Positions 34,184 through 45,361 of a DNA stretch of 64,000 bases are shown in pieces; positions within the stretch are counted from its first letter, which is position 1; each line of letters starts with the position of its first letter. The notes beneath the pieces were generated by a model. The model saw only the letters and a program-made list of their open reading frames with translations. It was not told the origin of the DNA and made no database searches. Origin of the DNA: Larix kaempferi (Eukaryota; Streptophyta; Pinopsida; Pinales; Pinaceae); contig BSBM01001025.1 in NCBI GenBank assembly GCA_027924585.1, forward strand, positions 310,001-374,000. The letters run 5' to 3'. The translations under genes were made by a program, and so were the position numbers.

Positions 34184-35189
34184 TTCATAAAGTTAGAGAT
34201 GTAAGAAATCAAGGGTTGATGCATATTATGTTTCTTATCTTGATTTATGATTTGGCTAACCAGAAGAGTCCTATGATCAAATAAGAATATGCATGAGTAA
34301 AAGAAGTCTTCTCTGAAACCTTGAATACTAATGTTTATTATTTGTGTTTGAAATGATCATGACTATACATGTTTAAGATTATTGTGTTTTGATAGTATTA
34401 ATATTATACTAATGGATGTGTAATTATGTATGAGACCTCGAGGATAACACAATGATGATACTAATAAGCATGCATAGTGATTAAAGATGGATATAAGTTC
34501 AAGGACAGATAATCCAGGAAGCAAAGATCAAGAGGGAGCACACTTCAGTAGCTTCTGCAAGGATGCAGATATTCAAAGGTAGTTGACCACTTCTCACAAT
34601 CCACATCAGAATGGAGTTGAAAAAAGGAAGCAAAGACTGAGAGGGAGTCAACCCAACAAACAAACAAAGATAAGTATTTGAATTATCATTTCTTGCATAT
34701 TTGATTGTTTAAATAATACTGTTCAATGATGTATATACTGATGTTCCTAGAATTAGGCTGTGTATTTTGGCATATTAGAATAATTGCATTAATGAACAAT
34801 ATACTACTAATATGCATGTGATGGGTAAGTGGCCTATGGAATTGTACAACATTGCATTGCTACTTATCTAGAATGAAACCTCTTTGCTGACATGTTGGGA
34901 GTGGTGCACACTCTTAACAATGTTCTGGTAGAGATTGGAAGGCATCTAGAAAGTTACGGGATATGGATAAATGTTGTATTGAAACATTGGCTAAGATAAT
35001 TGCATGAGTGTACGCCATATTTCTTTATGTGTAAGAATTTTTTCTGAAAACTATGAAATGTTTCTAATCATGCAATTTAACTTGTTTTGTAGGAAAGATC
35101 GTATACCATCACCTACAAAAGAAGGACTACAACATTTGTTCAGCAACAAAGTTATCTATTGAAAATATTGAAGATATTGAAGTTCCCAG

Positions 35190-36696
35190 GATTTGCGAAG
35201 AATGCCATGATCGAGGAGTACCGGTCAATCATGAAGATGTTTGGGATGTAGTCCCAAGACCTGAAGGGAAGTCTGTAATAACTTCCAAATGGATCTATAA
35301 GATCAAGCATGCTATAGATGGTAGCATGGATAAATAAAAAGCGAGGTTTGTAGCTCGTAGCTTCTCCCAGAAAGAAGGGATTGATTATGAAGAGACTTTT
35401 GCACCTGTAGCCAGGAACACTTCCATCAGATCAGTACTTGCTCTGTCTGCAGTGATGAAATGAAAGATACACCATATGGATGCCAATACATCTTTCTTGA
35501 ATGGTGTAGTCGAAAAGGAAGTGTATTTGGAGCAGCCACTCGGTTTTGAGACATATGACAGAGAGTCACATGTGTGCAAACTGAAGAAAGCCCTGTATGG
35601 TTTGACACAGGAACCCAGGACCTGGTATGGCAGGATAGATGGCTTCCTATCTAGTTTGGGATTTACCAAGAGTAAAGCGGATTCCAACCTTTACTACAAG
35701 GTTGAGGAAGGCAATCCAGTGATACTATTTTTGTATGCAGATAACCTGTTTGTTATAGGTGAGGATAGATTGATTACCGACACGCAGCGGAAGCTTGCCT
35801 CCGAGTTCGAGATGAAGAACTTGTGGATGATGCACTACTTTCTAGGCATGGAGGTGTGGCAGAGTGAAGATGGAATCTTCCTTGGACAAGGGAAGTATGC
35901 AGTAGAGATATTGAAGAGGTTCGGGATGATCGACTGCAAGGCCATGGCCACACCTATGGCATCGAACCTGAAGCTTTTGTGTGATGCTTCATTTGATCCG
36001 GTTGATGTCACGATGTATCGTCAGGTGATTGGGTCCTCTATGTACCTGACGAGCACGAGACCAAATATTTTCTTTGCGGTGAACACATTGAGCCAGTTCC
36101 TGATGGATCTGAGAGATGTTCACCTGGTTGCTGTAAAGCATATTCTGAGGTACCTGAAGGGTACGGTTGATTATGGGCTCAAGTATGATGTGAATCAAAA
36201 GTTTAACCTGCAGGGTTATGTTGATTCGGATTAGGCAGGCAGTGCTGCAGATAGGAAGAACACATCTGGGTGTTGCTTCAGTATGGGATCAGGTGTGATA
36301 TCTTGGTTTAGCTGGAAGCAGTCCTGTGTAGCACTAAGTACAACCGAAGCAGAGTATGTTGTAGCTTGTTCGACTAGTTGTGAGGCAATATGGCTCCGAA
36401 AGCTACTATCTGAGTTATTTGATCTCCCGCTGGAGGCTACTTGTATCTTTTGTGACAACCAGAGTTGTGTGAAGCTGTCTGAGAACCCAGTGTTCCACGA
36501 CAGGTCAAAACACATAGAGATCAAATATCACTATATCAGGGATATGGTGCAGAGAGTAGTAGTGAATCTCCTGTATGTTGCGACAAATGAGCAGGTTGCA
36601 GATGTGCTGACGAAGCCACTAGCCAGAGTGAAGTTCGAGTACTTCAGAGAGAGGCTTGGTTTTCTTCAGATTGATGACACTTCGAGGAAGAAGTGA
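35190..36696 (+). pseudogene. C2 reverse transcriptase/RNase H
   Basis: A nearly complete Copia reverse transcriptase/RNase H in one frame. It runs from the 'VWDVVPRPEGK...SKWIYKIKHA' start through '[24 protein letters not shown]', 'MDANTSFLNG' and 'KKALYGLTQEPRTWY' to RNase H (TEAEYV, CDNQSCVKL, KHIEIKYH) and the ADVLTKPL end. Stops occur at about 35336 (TAA), 35461 (TGA) and 36232 (TAG). The catalytic motif is YADN (35734-35745) instead of YxDD, with Asn for the second metal-binding Asp, so the enzyme would be inactive even without the stops. C1 has the same change. Confidence 0.92.
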
Positions 36697-36779
36697 TGGA
36701 AAAATTTGCAGGATCTATTTCGAGCATGGTGAGAGGAGGATCCTTCCATGGATGTGGATGTAAGCACTGGATGATGAGC

Positions 36780-37250
36780 ATCAGGACGATTCTCTAGTTG
36801 CTGCTCTATATATGCATCATGTTGGATGCTTGTTATGATCAGTTGGATCATGTATTTGTATATGCATCATGTTGGATGCTAGATATGATCGGTTGGATCA
36901 TTTATATGTATATGTATGTACGCATCATGTTGGATGTTGGATATGATTAGTTGGATCATTTATATGTATGTATGCATCATGTTGGATGTTGGATATGATC
37001 AACTGGATCATGTGTATGTATTTGTATATGTATTAGGTGGATACATTGTATGATCAGGTAGATCATGTATGATGATATGTATCAGGCAGATACTGTGTAT
37101 GCATCAGGTGCATGCATTATATGATCAGGATGATCATGGATGATGAGCTTCAGGATGTTGCTCCAGATGACATGCGTCAGGACGATGCAGTGATGATGAT
37201 CAGGATGATCATGTGTACATCAGGATGATGTATGGTGAGTATCAGGTTGA
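36780..37250 (+). repeat. TGATCA/ATGCAT-rich tandem repeats in C2
   Basis: Units of about 50 bp with 'gcatcatgttggatg' and 'atgatcagttggatcat' (36810-37020), then shorter 'atcaggtggatacat' type units. Reverse-complement counterpart of the C1 array at 6060-6660. Confidence 0.8.
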
Positions 37251-37269
37251 TACTTTGTGGCCGTGGACA

Positions 37270-37900
37270 GGTTGTTTATATAAGCATATAATAGCGCCTT
37301 GGGAGCTTTGTAGATTCTCTTGCTAGATTTTTCCACTGGCATATAATAGCTCCCTGGGAGATCTGGCAAATGCTCTTTTGAGGTTTTTCTTTGGGAAGAC
37401 ATATAATAGCACCCTGGGAGGTTTGCAGATTCTCTTGCTGGGTTTTGTGGCTGGCATATAATAGCTCCCTAGGAGATCTGGAAAACGCTCTTTCTAGGTT
37501 TTTTCATATGGCATGTAAGTAGACTTGGGAGATCTAGACAAGATGAAAAAGGCCTCAGATGCTCTTTCGAGGAATTTCCATGATCACATGTAATAAGTCC
37601 TGGAGATATGGACAAGATGAAAAAGGCCTCAGATGCTCTTTAAGGTTCTTGCTTGACAAGACACTCTTTTAAGGTTTTGTGGTGGGGGTCACATGTAATA
37701 AGTCCTGGAGATCTGGACAGGATGAAAAAGGCCTCAGATGCTCTTTAGGGTTCTTGCTAGTCAAGAGACTCTTTTAAGGTTTTGTGACAGTCACATGTAA
37801 AATCTCCCTGGGAGATCCGATAGGTTGGGATGTGTGCCCGTAATCAGTTACGGGATTCTCTTGCGAGGTTTTGTGACGCACGTAATAAGTCCTAAGGATT
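37270..37900 (+). repeat. Tandem repeats around 'cctgggag' in C2
   Basis: First about 60-bp units with 'catataatagctccctggga' (37285-37500), then about 110-bp units with 'aaaggcctcagatgctcttt' and 'cacatgtaataagtcctgga' (37540-37800). Related to the C1 array at 5460-6000. Confidence 0.8.
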
Positions 37901-38125
37901 CCACAGTATGGCTAGTGATGATGAAGACCTGCAGATGGTGGGCCTACATCCAGTATGAAAAAGGACTGGCTCTGTAGAACTTCCTATGACAAGTAGATTC
38001 AGAGATTGATTGAGATAGCAGTAGCAGTCACGATGATGATGATTCGAGGATGATGATTCGATGATGATGATCCAGAGAAGAAGACTTGTGCTAGCAGATC
38101 TATGTCGAGAAATACCTTCCTAGTT

Positions 38126-38836
38126 AAGAGGGAGTGTTGATGTATATGTAACTTCAGAATGTATTTCACCCATGTATTTCATCTATGTATATTGTACTCC
38201 TATAGAGATGTTATTATTCCTCTATACGGAAGTGTTTGTATTCCTATAGATATGTTATTATTCCTCTATACAGAAGTATCGTCATTTATATTGTAAGTGT
38301 CGTAACTTATACTTGATGGGTTATTAGACCACCTTATTGGGGTCGGCCCTGTATAAGTCATGTGGGTCAAAGGGTTATTAGACCACCCTATTGGGGGTTG
38401 GCCATGTGGGTCAAAGGGTTATTCGACCACCCTATTGGGGGTCGACCCAGTCAACATTATGTTATGTGGTTAAGTTAAGGCCGACCTAGTAAAGGTTATT
38501 AGGCAAGTCAATTCAAGTATAAATAGAGTGCAGGAGGCACTTTATTTGATCATTCTATTCTCTCACACACTCTTTGGAAAGTGGCGCGCTTATGGAGGAG
38601 GAGAAGCTCCTGCCAAGAGATGTCTATCTCTTATGCTTGGGTTGTATCATTGCTCTAGCTATCTCTGAGGAAGTTATTGGGGTTTTTCATCTTTATGGTT
38701 TTCCCCAAGTAAACTCTGTGTCTCTTGTGTGCTTGCATTGTTGTGTCCATGATTGATATGCTGTAGATATGCTATACATGTTGTTCTCTCACTTAAGATC
38801 CTAGATCAGATTGAAGTAAATTTTGAAAAACTAACA
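38126..38836 (+). repeat. PPT and 3' LTR of C2
   Basis: Purine tract 'aagagggag' to 38134, then the 702-bp LTR to 38836, matching 30971-31672 in length and over its whole extent. Confidence 0.92.
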
Positions 38837-40271
38837 GTTCATTCATCTTTAAAGATCCTGCAAGAAGATGAGGCCCTTGTAGATGTTTCTCCTCTTCATT
38901 TCCCATCACCGGATCAATTTCATGCAGTGCACTTGTAGTTTTGAAATCTAATCTATATGTTTCTGCTGAAATATCTTCATCTTTTAGGTCCTCAAAAACA
39001 TAATTTGGGCTGCAACATAAGTGCTCATTCATCCTTGATGCAACATAAAGATCTTCTCTTAAATTTTTAGCCTTCATACTACTTTCCTTTTTAACACCAG
39101 AATTCTGAACCTGATCACTATGGGGGTCAACCATTCTAAATTTTTCAATGGAAATGGATGCCATATCAGACTGACATAATGGCACATAAAAATCAGAATT
39201 TACTAATTCACCATGTGTCATTTTCTCCTCCTTATGTGGTGGAATTTGGATGACTTGTTCATCCACCCATTTATCTGCTTCACACTCTACTGAGATGTGC
39301 TCAATTTCTGCTTCCTGGCGAGGTTCCAGGGGTGAGTGTAAATCTGAATTATGTTCTTCCTCTGGATCAGATCCAAAAGATGTCTCACCTTCATCAATCT
39401 GTCCCATTTCTTCTGCACTTGTTTTGAAATCAACCATTAAAATATCGAGAGTGATTTTACCTCCCTCATCACCAACAATCAAGTGTTTGGCTGCTGGATC
39501 TTCTACTGTGCATTGACCTTTTTCATCCACTTCTTGGAGTAATGGGGCACCAGCAAGGTCTTCTTGGTCATTTCTTTCCAAGAAACTTGATGTCTCTCCA
39601 CATTGTGTGGTGCTCAAATCACAACCTTTGGACTTCCTTCTTGAAGAAAAACCAAACAGTCTCGCAATGTTTGGCCCTGCAAGTGGCCTTGATGAAACTT
39701 CCTTCTTGATACCTTTTCCCTGAGATTAGGATGGATCCATATGTAGGGCTGCAAATTCATATTTATTTTTTTTGGCTTCTTCTCCACTAAAAGAACTAGG
39801 TGGCTCTTGGTTTCCTCCCTTGATTTTTCCTGGCTGTGTGGACACATCTTTATTCCTCCCTTCTATCTTAGCTCCTAGGGGTAAAGATATTTCCTTGACT
39901 TCTTTGCACACACCATCAACCATATGTGCAATCCTTATTTTTCTATCACTAATGTAGGGGTCTTTGAACAAACTTTGAATTTCTAAATCACAATAGTCTC
40001 TAAAGCTCAGGGAATTCTGAACCTCCTTCTTCAAGGCAGAGTACTCCATGAAGTACTCATAGGATTTATTAGGGTCACCTCTTTTGAGTATTCCTTCATA
40101 ATCCCCATTAGTCATAGGTAGGTCATTTCCTATGCTCTCTTCAAACATTTTTTCATCAAGGAAATCATGTTCAACTTTGTGCAAATAAGAATTTCCAATA
40201 GGGGTTAAAGGCTCCTCTTCATATGGCTCAAAAATAAATTCTTCTTCATCACTGACTAGTAGAAGCCACAT
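38837..40271 (-). pseudogene. U ORF, N-terminal segment
   Basis: Starts with ATG at 40271, 76 bases inside the element from its PBS, the first good ATG. 478 codons plus one base before the C2 insertion. A single TAA at codon 182 (39728-39726) breaks it; the frame before and after is the same. The protein is strongly acidic at the start (EEEFIFEPYEEEPLTP), with many Glu/Asp-rich tracts and no Cys/His knuckle, D-T/S-G protease motif or polymerase motif. It could be a divergent gag or a novel accessory protein. Starts downstream, such as Met at 39617, would avoid the stop but lose 218 codons. Confidence 0.75.
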
Positions 40272-40346
40272 TTTGCCTCTATGAGAACATGTTCAATCTT
40301 CCTTCCATCAATGAGCTTCTTTATTTCCATAGGGGTGGAGGAAAGT

Positions 40347-40358
40347 GCTATGATACCA
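40347..40358 (-). other. Primer-binding site of U
   Basis: TGGTATCATAGC on the - strand, one base after the 5' LTR. Methionine-tRNA class, one base different from the usual TGGTATCAGAGC. Confidence 0.85.
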
Positions 40359-40359
40359 C

Positions 40360-42524
40360 TGTAATATCCTTGGAAATATTTAAGCAAGATATTAACTCAT
40401 CTTCAGAAATTTTAATAAAATTCACTAGATAAATTTCTTAATAATTCTTTTAAGCCAAGCAGGAGGTCAGTGATGGGGATGGAGACTGAATCTGAGTATG
40501 GTGGGATGAAATTTCAGTTCTGGAATTTGTATGGGGAAATGTGCAGCAGCAAATAATGACATCATAGGGAGAGTCCTAAGCACAAAGCATTGGGGCCATT
40601 TATGTTTCGGACATCAACTACCGCTGAAGCCTACCGCAAAGCTTCCTGGGCACACTAGCATATGCTTACTAGACTGGGTGGGTACAAAAATGAGTTATGA
40701 CAGTAATTTAGGCTCAATGGACACAATGAGTATCATTCAAAAGGATTTGGTAAGAGTAGGATTGGTTTGGAAGTTTTAGGCCCTGCTGGGATGACAGAGC
40801 TAGTCAAAATGAAATCTTTAGAAAGCAAGGGTTGAATCCTCCCAAATTATTTAAGTAGGGACTCATATAGATAATATGATGTGTTATTTACCTCCTATAA
40901 CTTACAGAAAGTAAATATGACATTTAGAACAAATTTGACAGTCATTTTAGTAAAACTAGTCATTAAACAATGCTCAATGAGCTAGTCTTCTATTCTGAAT
41001 TAAGTACTGACTTTATTTAAATATAAAACTCTATTATGAAAGATTAGAGTGCTTTGATATAATGTAATTAGTAGAATCAGGTAAAAATGTTAGTCACTGA
41101 ATTGAGTTTGCACTCATTTAATAGCTCCTCCTTAATACAATGAATTATAGGCTAGGAAACCCCCTCATAGAGCCACAGAATGACTGGAAGAAGAGAAGTA
41201 ATGATCCAATATATGTTTTGAAGGTGTAAGATGATCTTCAACAGGTCTGAAACAGAGGATATGGCTGCACACTGATTCTCTGGAATAGTATGGAGAGCTA
41301 TCCCCAGATCTTCTCTTCCTTATGGGAAAAACACCTCCAAATCGAGCTGTGGTTGTGAGAATGAAGGAGAAGAAGAGAATGATTCACTTATGAGAATGAT
41401 TTATGATACTGGAAATCACTATTGGATGAACATAAGTCTTAAACAACCCTCCATCATTTCTTGGGCGCATTCATTGGAGCATTCATCTTCAACTTGAGAA
41501 ACTTCACCAAAACTAGCTAGAATTTCACTGAATGAGATATCTTTTCTTGGAACTGACTGTATGAATTCATTGCTAAACTGATCTGAATATTATTGGCTCT
41601 AGAATCATGTTCTGTACCTTCATAACACTCATAAGAAACTCACATGGCCTTGGGGAACATCTCCCAAGCAAACTTGTTGAGGCACATCACTCAACTAGAG
41701 AGGCTCAGAGCTCTCAAACTAAAATTGCAAATGACAAAAGTTGTCAAATGGAGTTGGTTGGATTCTTTTATGAACTTCATGATGACCTGCTGAGCAATTT
41801 CTTAGCTTGGTGACCTGTGAGAGTAGGTTACCCACTTTCCCATTCTACTCCAAAGCCATGAGGGCGCATTTCTTGAGGAGAATAACAACTTCTGAGCTTT
41901 CAAAACTTTTTTTCCTTCACCTCCTTCACTGAATTTGGGCAAGTGCACTTTAGGTAGCTTTTCTAGTTGTTGCTATTTTCTTTCTAAAAGATTTTCTGAA
42001 TCTTTCCACGTTATTTACTTTCCTATTTCTTGCTTTTATCTGATTTTTTCCATCTTTTGTCAGTTTCCTTTCTAGATTCATCTTGCCAATTTGTCTCCAC
42101 TAGATTCCTTAACTTTTCTGAAATTTATCACTTAAGCAAGTTTGGCCTACTTGACCAATTCGAATTTTCCTATCCAAGTCATCAACCACTTGGCACATTT
42201 ATTAGTAATAAACATTTAAATGAAAATAATACAACTCAAATAATTTAGCTAAGCAATTAATTATTATCCAGTAATTAATTAACTACTATGGTGTAATTGC
42301 CTCAAAACTTTCCCAATTAGTTAATTTCTCAATTAATTAATAAATCACCTTAGCACTTGAATTGGGGGTTAATAACTTCATGGGAGCCCCTCCTTATCCA
42401 TTTAATTCCTCAAATTCACCCTTAGGAATCTTCCTTCATCCCTCCATTAATTATTTAATTAATGCGTAGGTGACTTAGGCTAAAATCATCCCCATGAACC
42501 ATAGGAAAATTTGGGAACATGGCA
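40360..42524 (-). repeat. 5' LTR of U
   Basis: 2,165 bp, partner of 18072-20237. Followed by the TSD TATGC (42525-42529). Confidence 0.92.
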
Positions 42525-42529
42525 TATGC
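42525..42529. repeat. Target-site duplication TATGC, right copy, for U
   Basis: Exact partner of 18067-18071. Sequence of solo LTR S resumes at 42530. Confidence 0.9.
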
Positions 42530-43011
42530 TTCCCAAAAATCCCCCAAAAATGGCGTGGTTAGCCCGCTAACCTTGCCTGTCGTAGTCGACAACTACCTTA
42601 CTTGACTTCGACCTCCTTTCTTCCCCGCTTCTAGCTCTAACGCCTTTTCTGACAGCCACAGTTTTGACTGCATACTGGAACATCCCTTTTCGCTGCTCCA
42701 CATATTCTGTCGTTGTTGATCCTCTGTTATGCTTCTAATGGTCTTAGTACTCTTCCTGTACTAAGGTGACAGGTCGCTTTCCTCCAATTCCACGCTTCTC
42801 CTTACCCAACTCTCGGGAATCATGGAGTCTCTTACCCAAAATAGGTCGCTGTTGGACCTCACTTTACTTATACCTGTTACCAAAAATAACTACTACGCTG
42901 GAGCCACGCTTCATAAAAACTACGTCATGCTTGGACTTTGCATTTCCAACTTGCCAACTTGTACTTTGCTTCGCCAAAACTGTACCAACTTGGGCACTAC
43001 CCAACATTTCC

Positions 43012-43052
43012 CATCTCCTCTGAAGGGAACTGAGGGGTTTGGGGACGTGACC
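43012..43052 (+). repeat. 5' LTR of G, last 41 bp
   Basis: 'ccatctcctctgaaggg' through 'ggggacgtgacc', matching the end of the 3' LTR (51302-51342). The final base is C where the 3' LTR has A, so the canonical CA end is mutated. Confidence 0.88.
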
Positions 43053-43055
43053 GAG

Positions 43056-43069
43056 TGGTATCAGAGCTC
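43056..43069 (+). other. Primer-binding site of G
   Basis: TGGTATCAGAGCTC, three bases after the 5' LTR; methionine-tRNA class. Confidence 0.9.
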
Positions 43070-43316
43070 AAGTTGCAGCACTAGGGCTGCTTTGGTGGAA
43101 CTGTGATTGGATTTACATAAAGAGAAGCACCCATGGCACGGTTTTGATAAAAGTTTATTAATGTTGTTTCCCAATGAGTAATTTCCATATTTGCATGGAT
43201 GTTTGTGTCTTATATGCGTTCTTATAATGCCTAATAAATGTCTCTGTAATGCACAGTGGTTGCAATTGTTAATCGTTGAATTGTACAGCAAGGGAAACGT
43301 ATAGGAAAGCAGGAAA

Positions 43317-44560
43317 ATGGTGACCATTAACGATTCCTAGGATCTGTATGAGCAAGAGGATGGCGTGATAGGAGAAAATGTGCAAGAATCACATACTGAA
43401 GCTGAGTCTGATGGAATAAGGAAGCAATATAACTCCCCTGAATTTGGTTGAAACCATGGTGAGCTTCAATGAGAGATTGATGAAGGCTCAGGAAGAGCAA
43501 CACCAGCTCAATGCTACCATCTTGCAGGGCCTCACTGATATGCATGAAGAGAAATCAATTGTCTAACCCAAGAAATGTGGTAAGAGAAGTAAGAGATGCA
43601 GGTAGTCACTCTAGAGGCCCTTATAGGAAGAGGAATCCAAGCCCTAGAAGGAGTCCTGTGAGCAAAATTCACAGAACACCCTCTCCAATATCTCTTTCTA
43701 GCAGGTCATGTGACTCTAGAGTCTGTCAGAGAAGCCCAAGGCATAATTCCAGCAAGTTTTAAGTAATAAATAAGTACAGAGAGATACCCCATGGATAATT
43801 TAGGAAGGATAGGCCTCCCACCTTTGATGGAGAAAGCAAGACAAGTCAAGAGGCAGAGGCATCACTTCTTGTAATAAAGAAGTATTTCAGAATGCATGAT
43901 TATTCATAAAATGAAAAGGCCCAAGTTTCCATTTACAATCTAAGTGGCAGAGATTCAATTTGGTGGGATCACCTAATGCAAGTGAAAAGGACCAGTGAAA
44001 GAAGGATCGGCTAGAAGCGGTTTAAAAGGTACTTCAAGGAAAAATACCTATCATCTAGGTATTATGATAACAAGAGGAAAGAGCTCAATGAACTCATATT
44101 GGGACAGAATTCCATGGAAGAGCATGTCCACAATTGTTTGGAGTTGTTGAGGTATGTAGATTACATAAAGGATGAAAGAGTAAGAATCCAATATTTCCTT
44201 GGTAGTCTTTCCCAAAATTTCAGAGATAGTATTGAGTTTGTCAATCCACCAAGTATGGATGAAGTCATAAGGATGGTAGTTCATTGCTATGAACATAGGA
44301 AAGGAAAAAAAAAGGTTCAACCAGCATGGAAAGGAAATCCCATAGGGAGGTTTGAACAAAATAAAAGTGGATTCAAGCCACCATTAAAAAATCATCCCAT
44401 AAAGTTTCCATGGGGGAAGCAAGCAGAAACAGGATTCAAACCAGCTGTGGTAGTAGAAAGAGCACCAAAAGGTCCACTTCAATGTTGGGGATGTGGAGGA
44501 AACCATGTGCTTAGAGAATGTCCACATCCGAGGGAGAATCCCATAAGCTTGCACAACTTA
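43317..44560 (+). pseudogene. G gag
   Basis: ATG at 43317 is the first start after the PBS, with a TAG as codon 8 and several later stops and frame changes up to about 44050. From 44099 the frame is open: capsid-like 'YFLGSLSQNFRDSIEFVNPPSMDEVIRMV', a basic region, then one zinc knuckle CWGCGGNHVLREC (CX2CX3HX4C, about 44483-44521) that would bind RNA in nucleocapsid. Structural protein of the retrotransposon particle; no longer functional. Gag and pol were probably one fused ORF. Confidence 0.85.
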
Positions 44561-45361
44561 GAAGAAGAAACTATAGTGGAAGATATGGCAAGGGAAACAC
44601 ATCAAATTTATGCAACATTGGATGATCATCAAGCAGACCATCAATCAACAGTGGTGGAAGTTGAAGGTAAGGTTGCTAAGCAATCTATCTCTGTTTTGAT
44701 TTATCGAGGATCTAATCATAGTTATGTGTCTCCTAAGGTGGGTGAAGGTTGTTATTTTAGTAAATTGAAGCATAGTAAGTCTTGGATAGTTCAATTAGCC
44801 ATAGGTACCAAGAGAAAGGTGAGTGAAGTAGTGATGGATTTCCCCATAGAGTTGAATGGACTCCTCACACATGTAAATTCAAATGTACTACCATTAGGAT
44901 ATTATGATTCCCTAATAGGTGTGGATTGGTTGCAAATACATATATCCAAGTTGGACTTCTATGAGAAAGTACTTGAATGCATTGATGAAGAAGGAAGGCC
45001 AAGGTTGGTAAGAGGAATTGCCAAGAAAGTTTCAGTAATGAAGATTTCATCCCTGCAATTGAGAAAGTTGTATAATAAGGGTTTCCAATTATATGCAGTC
45101 CACACATCAGATTCATTAAAGGATAAGGGACGAAGGATAGAAGACTTTCAGTTGTTGCAAGAATTCCAAGATGTGTTTCTATATGAAGTGGCAGGGCTGC
45201 CACCAAAGAGAGATATTTATTTTTCCATCAATCTTGTTCCAGGGGAAACACCAATTTCCAAATCTCCTTATAGAATGAGCACACCAGAATTGGTAGACTT
45301 GAATATGCGACTGCAAGAATTAATGGACAAGGAATATATCAGACCTAGTGTATCTCCTTAG
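44560..45361 (+). pseudogene. G protease and start of reverse transcriptase
   Basis: Continues the open frame from gag. Protease: 'SVLIYRGSNHSYV', where gypsy proteases have D-S-G, so the catalytic Asp is replaced. The following 'LPLGYYDSLIGVDWL' is the conserved flap-distal segment. Then a linker with 'FQDVF...GLPPKRDIYFSINLVPGETPISKSPYRM', the standard entry into gypsy reverse transcriptase. It ends at a TAG at 45359 where a Trp/Arg is expected, just before the degraded 'APVLFFKKN'. Confidence 0.88.

Larger units (their letters stand above)
31685..35180 (+). other. Non-coding leader of C2, with integrase vestige
   Basis: No usable ORF. The 32970-35095 stretch has blocks bounded by GTATG/GTAAG-like starts and CAG/TAG ends, parallel to A and C1. 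At 34595-34640 one frame reads HNPHQNGVEKRK, which resembles the Copia integrase 'PQQNGVAERKN' motif, so part of the leader is a decayed integrase gene. A solo LTR (33202-33796) and a 44-bp triplication (34052-34183) lie inside. Confidence 0.6.
30971..38836 (+). mobile_element. Copia LTR retrotransposon C2, nested in U
   Basis: 7.87 kb including a 595-bp solo LTR. Two 702-bp LTRs (30971-31672 and 38135-38836), PBS TGGTATCATAGC (31673-31684), a 3.5-kb non-coding leader, reverse transcriptase/RNase H (about 35190-36696), tandem arrays (36780-37900) and PPT 'aagagggag'. Same family as C1. Gag and protease are not visible and integrase survives only as a vestige. Confidence 0.94.
18072..42524 (-). 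mobile_element. LTR retrotransposon U with an unknown long ORF
   Basis: LTRs of 2,166 bp (18072-20237) and 2,165 bp (40360-42524), TSD TATGC, PBS TGGTATCATAGC (40358-40347, - strand) and PPT next to the left LTR. With T1 (21066-30116) and C2 (30971-38836) removed, the internal region is only about 3.2 kb. It holds one ORF of about 866 codons (40271 to 20747) with no recognisable gag, protease, reverse transcriptase or integrase motif. The PBS and PPT resemble gypsy elements. It is a non-autonomous, LARD-like element. Confidence 0.92.
17233..43006 (-). mobile_element. Solo LTR S, split by element U
   Basis: S's own sequence is 17233-18071 plus 42530-43006, 1,316 bp in all. Ends are TGTTGGG and CCCAACA. 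Flanks TTTCT (17228-17232) and TTTCC (43007-43011) are a TSD with one change, and removing S restores the G LTR as judged from the other LTR. Promoter-like 'atctataaaaat' is on the - strand near 18020. No internal region is present, so it is a solo LTR. A related LTR lies at 62047-63175 in the other orientation. Confidence 0.82.
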
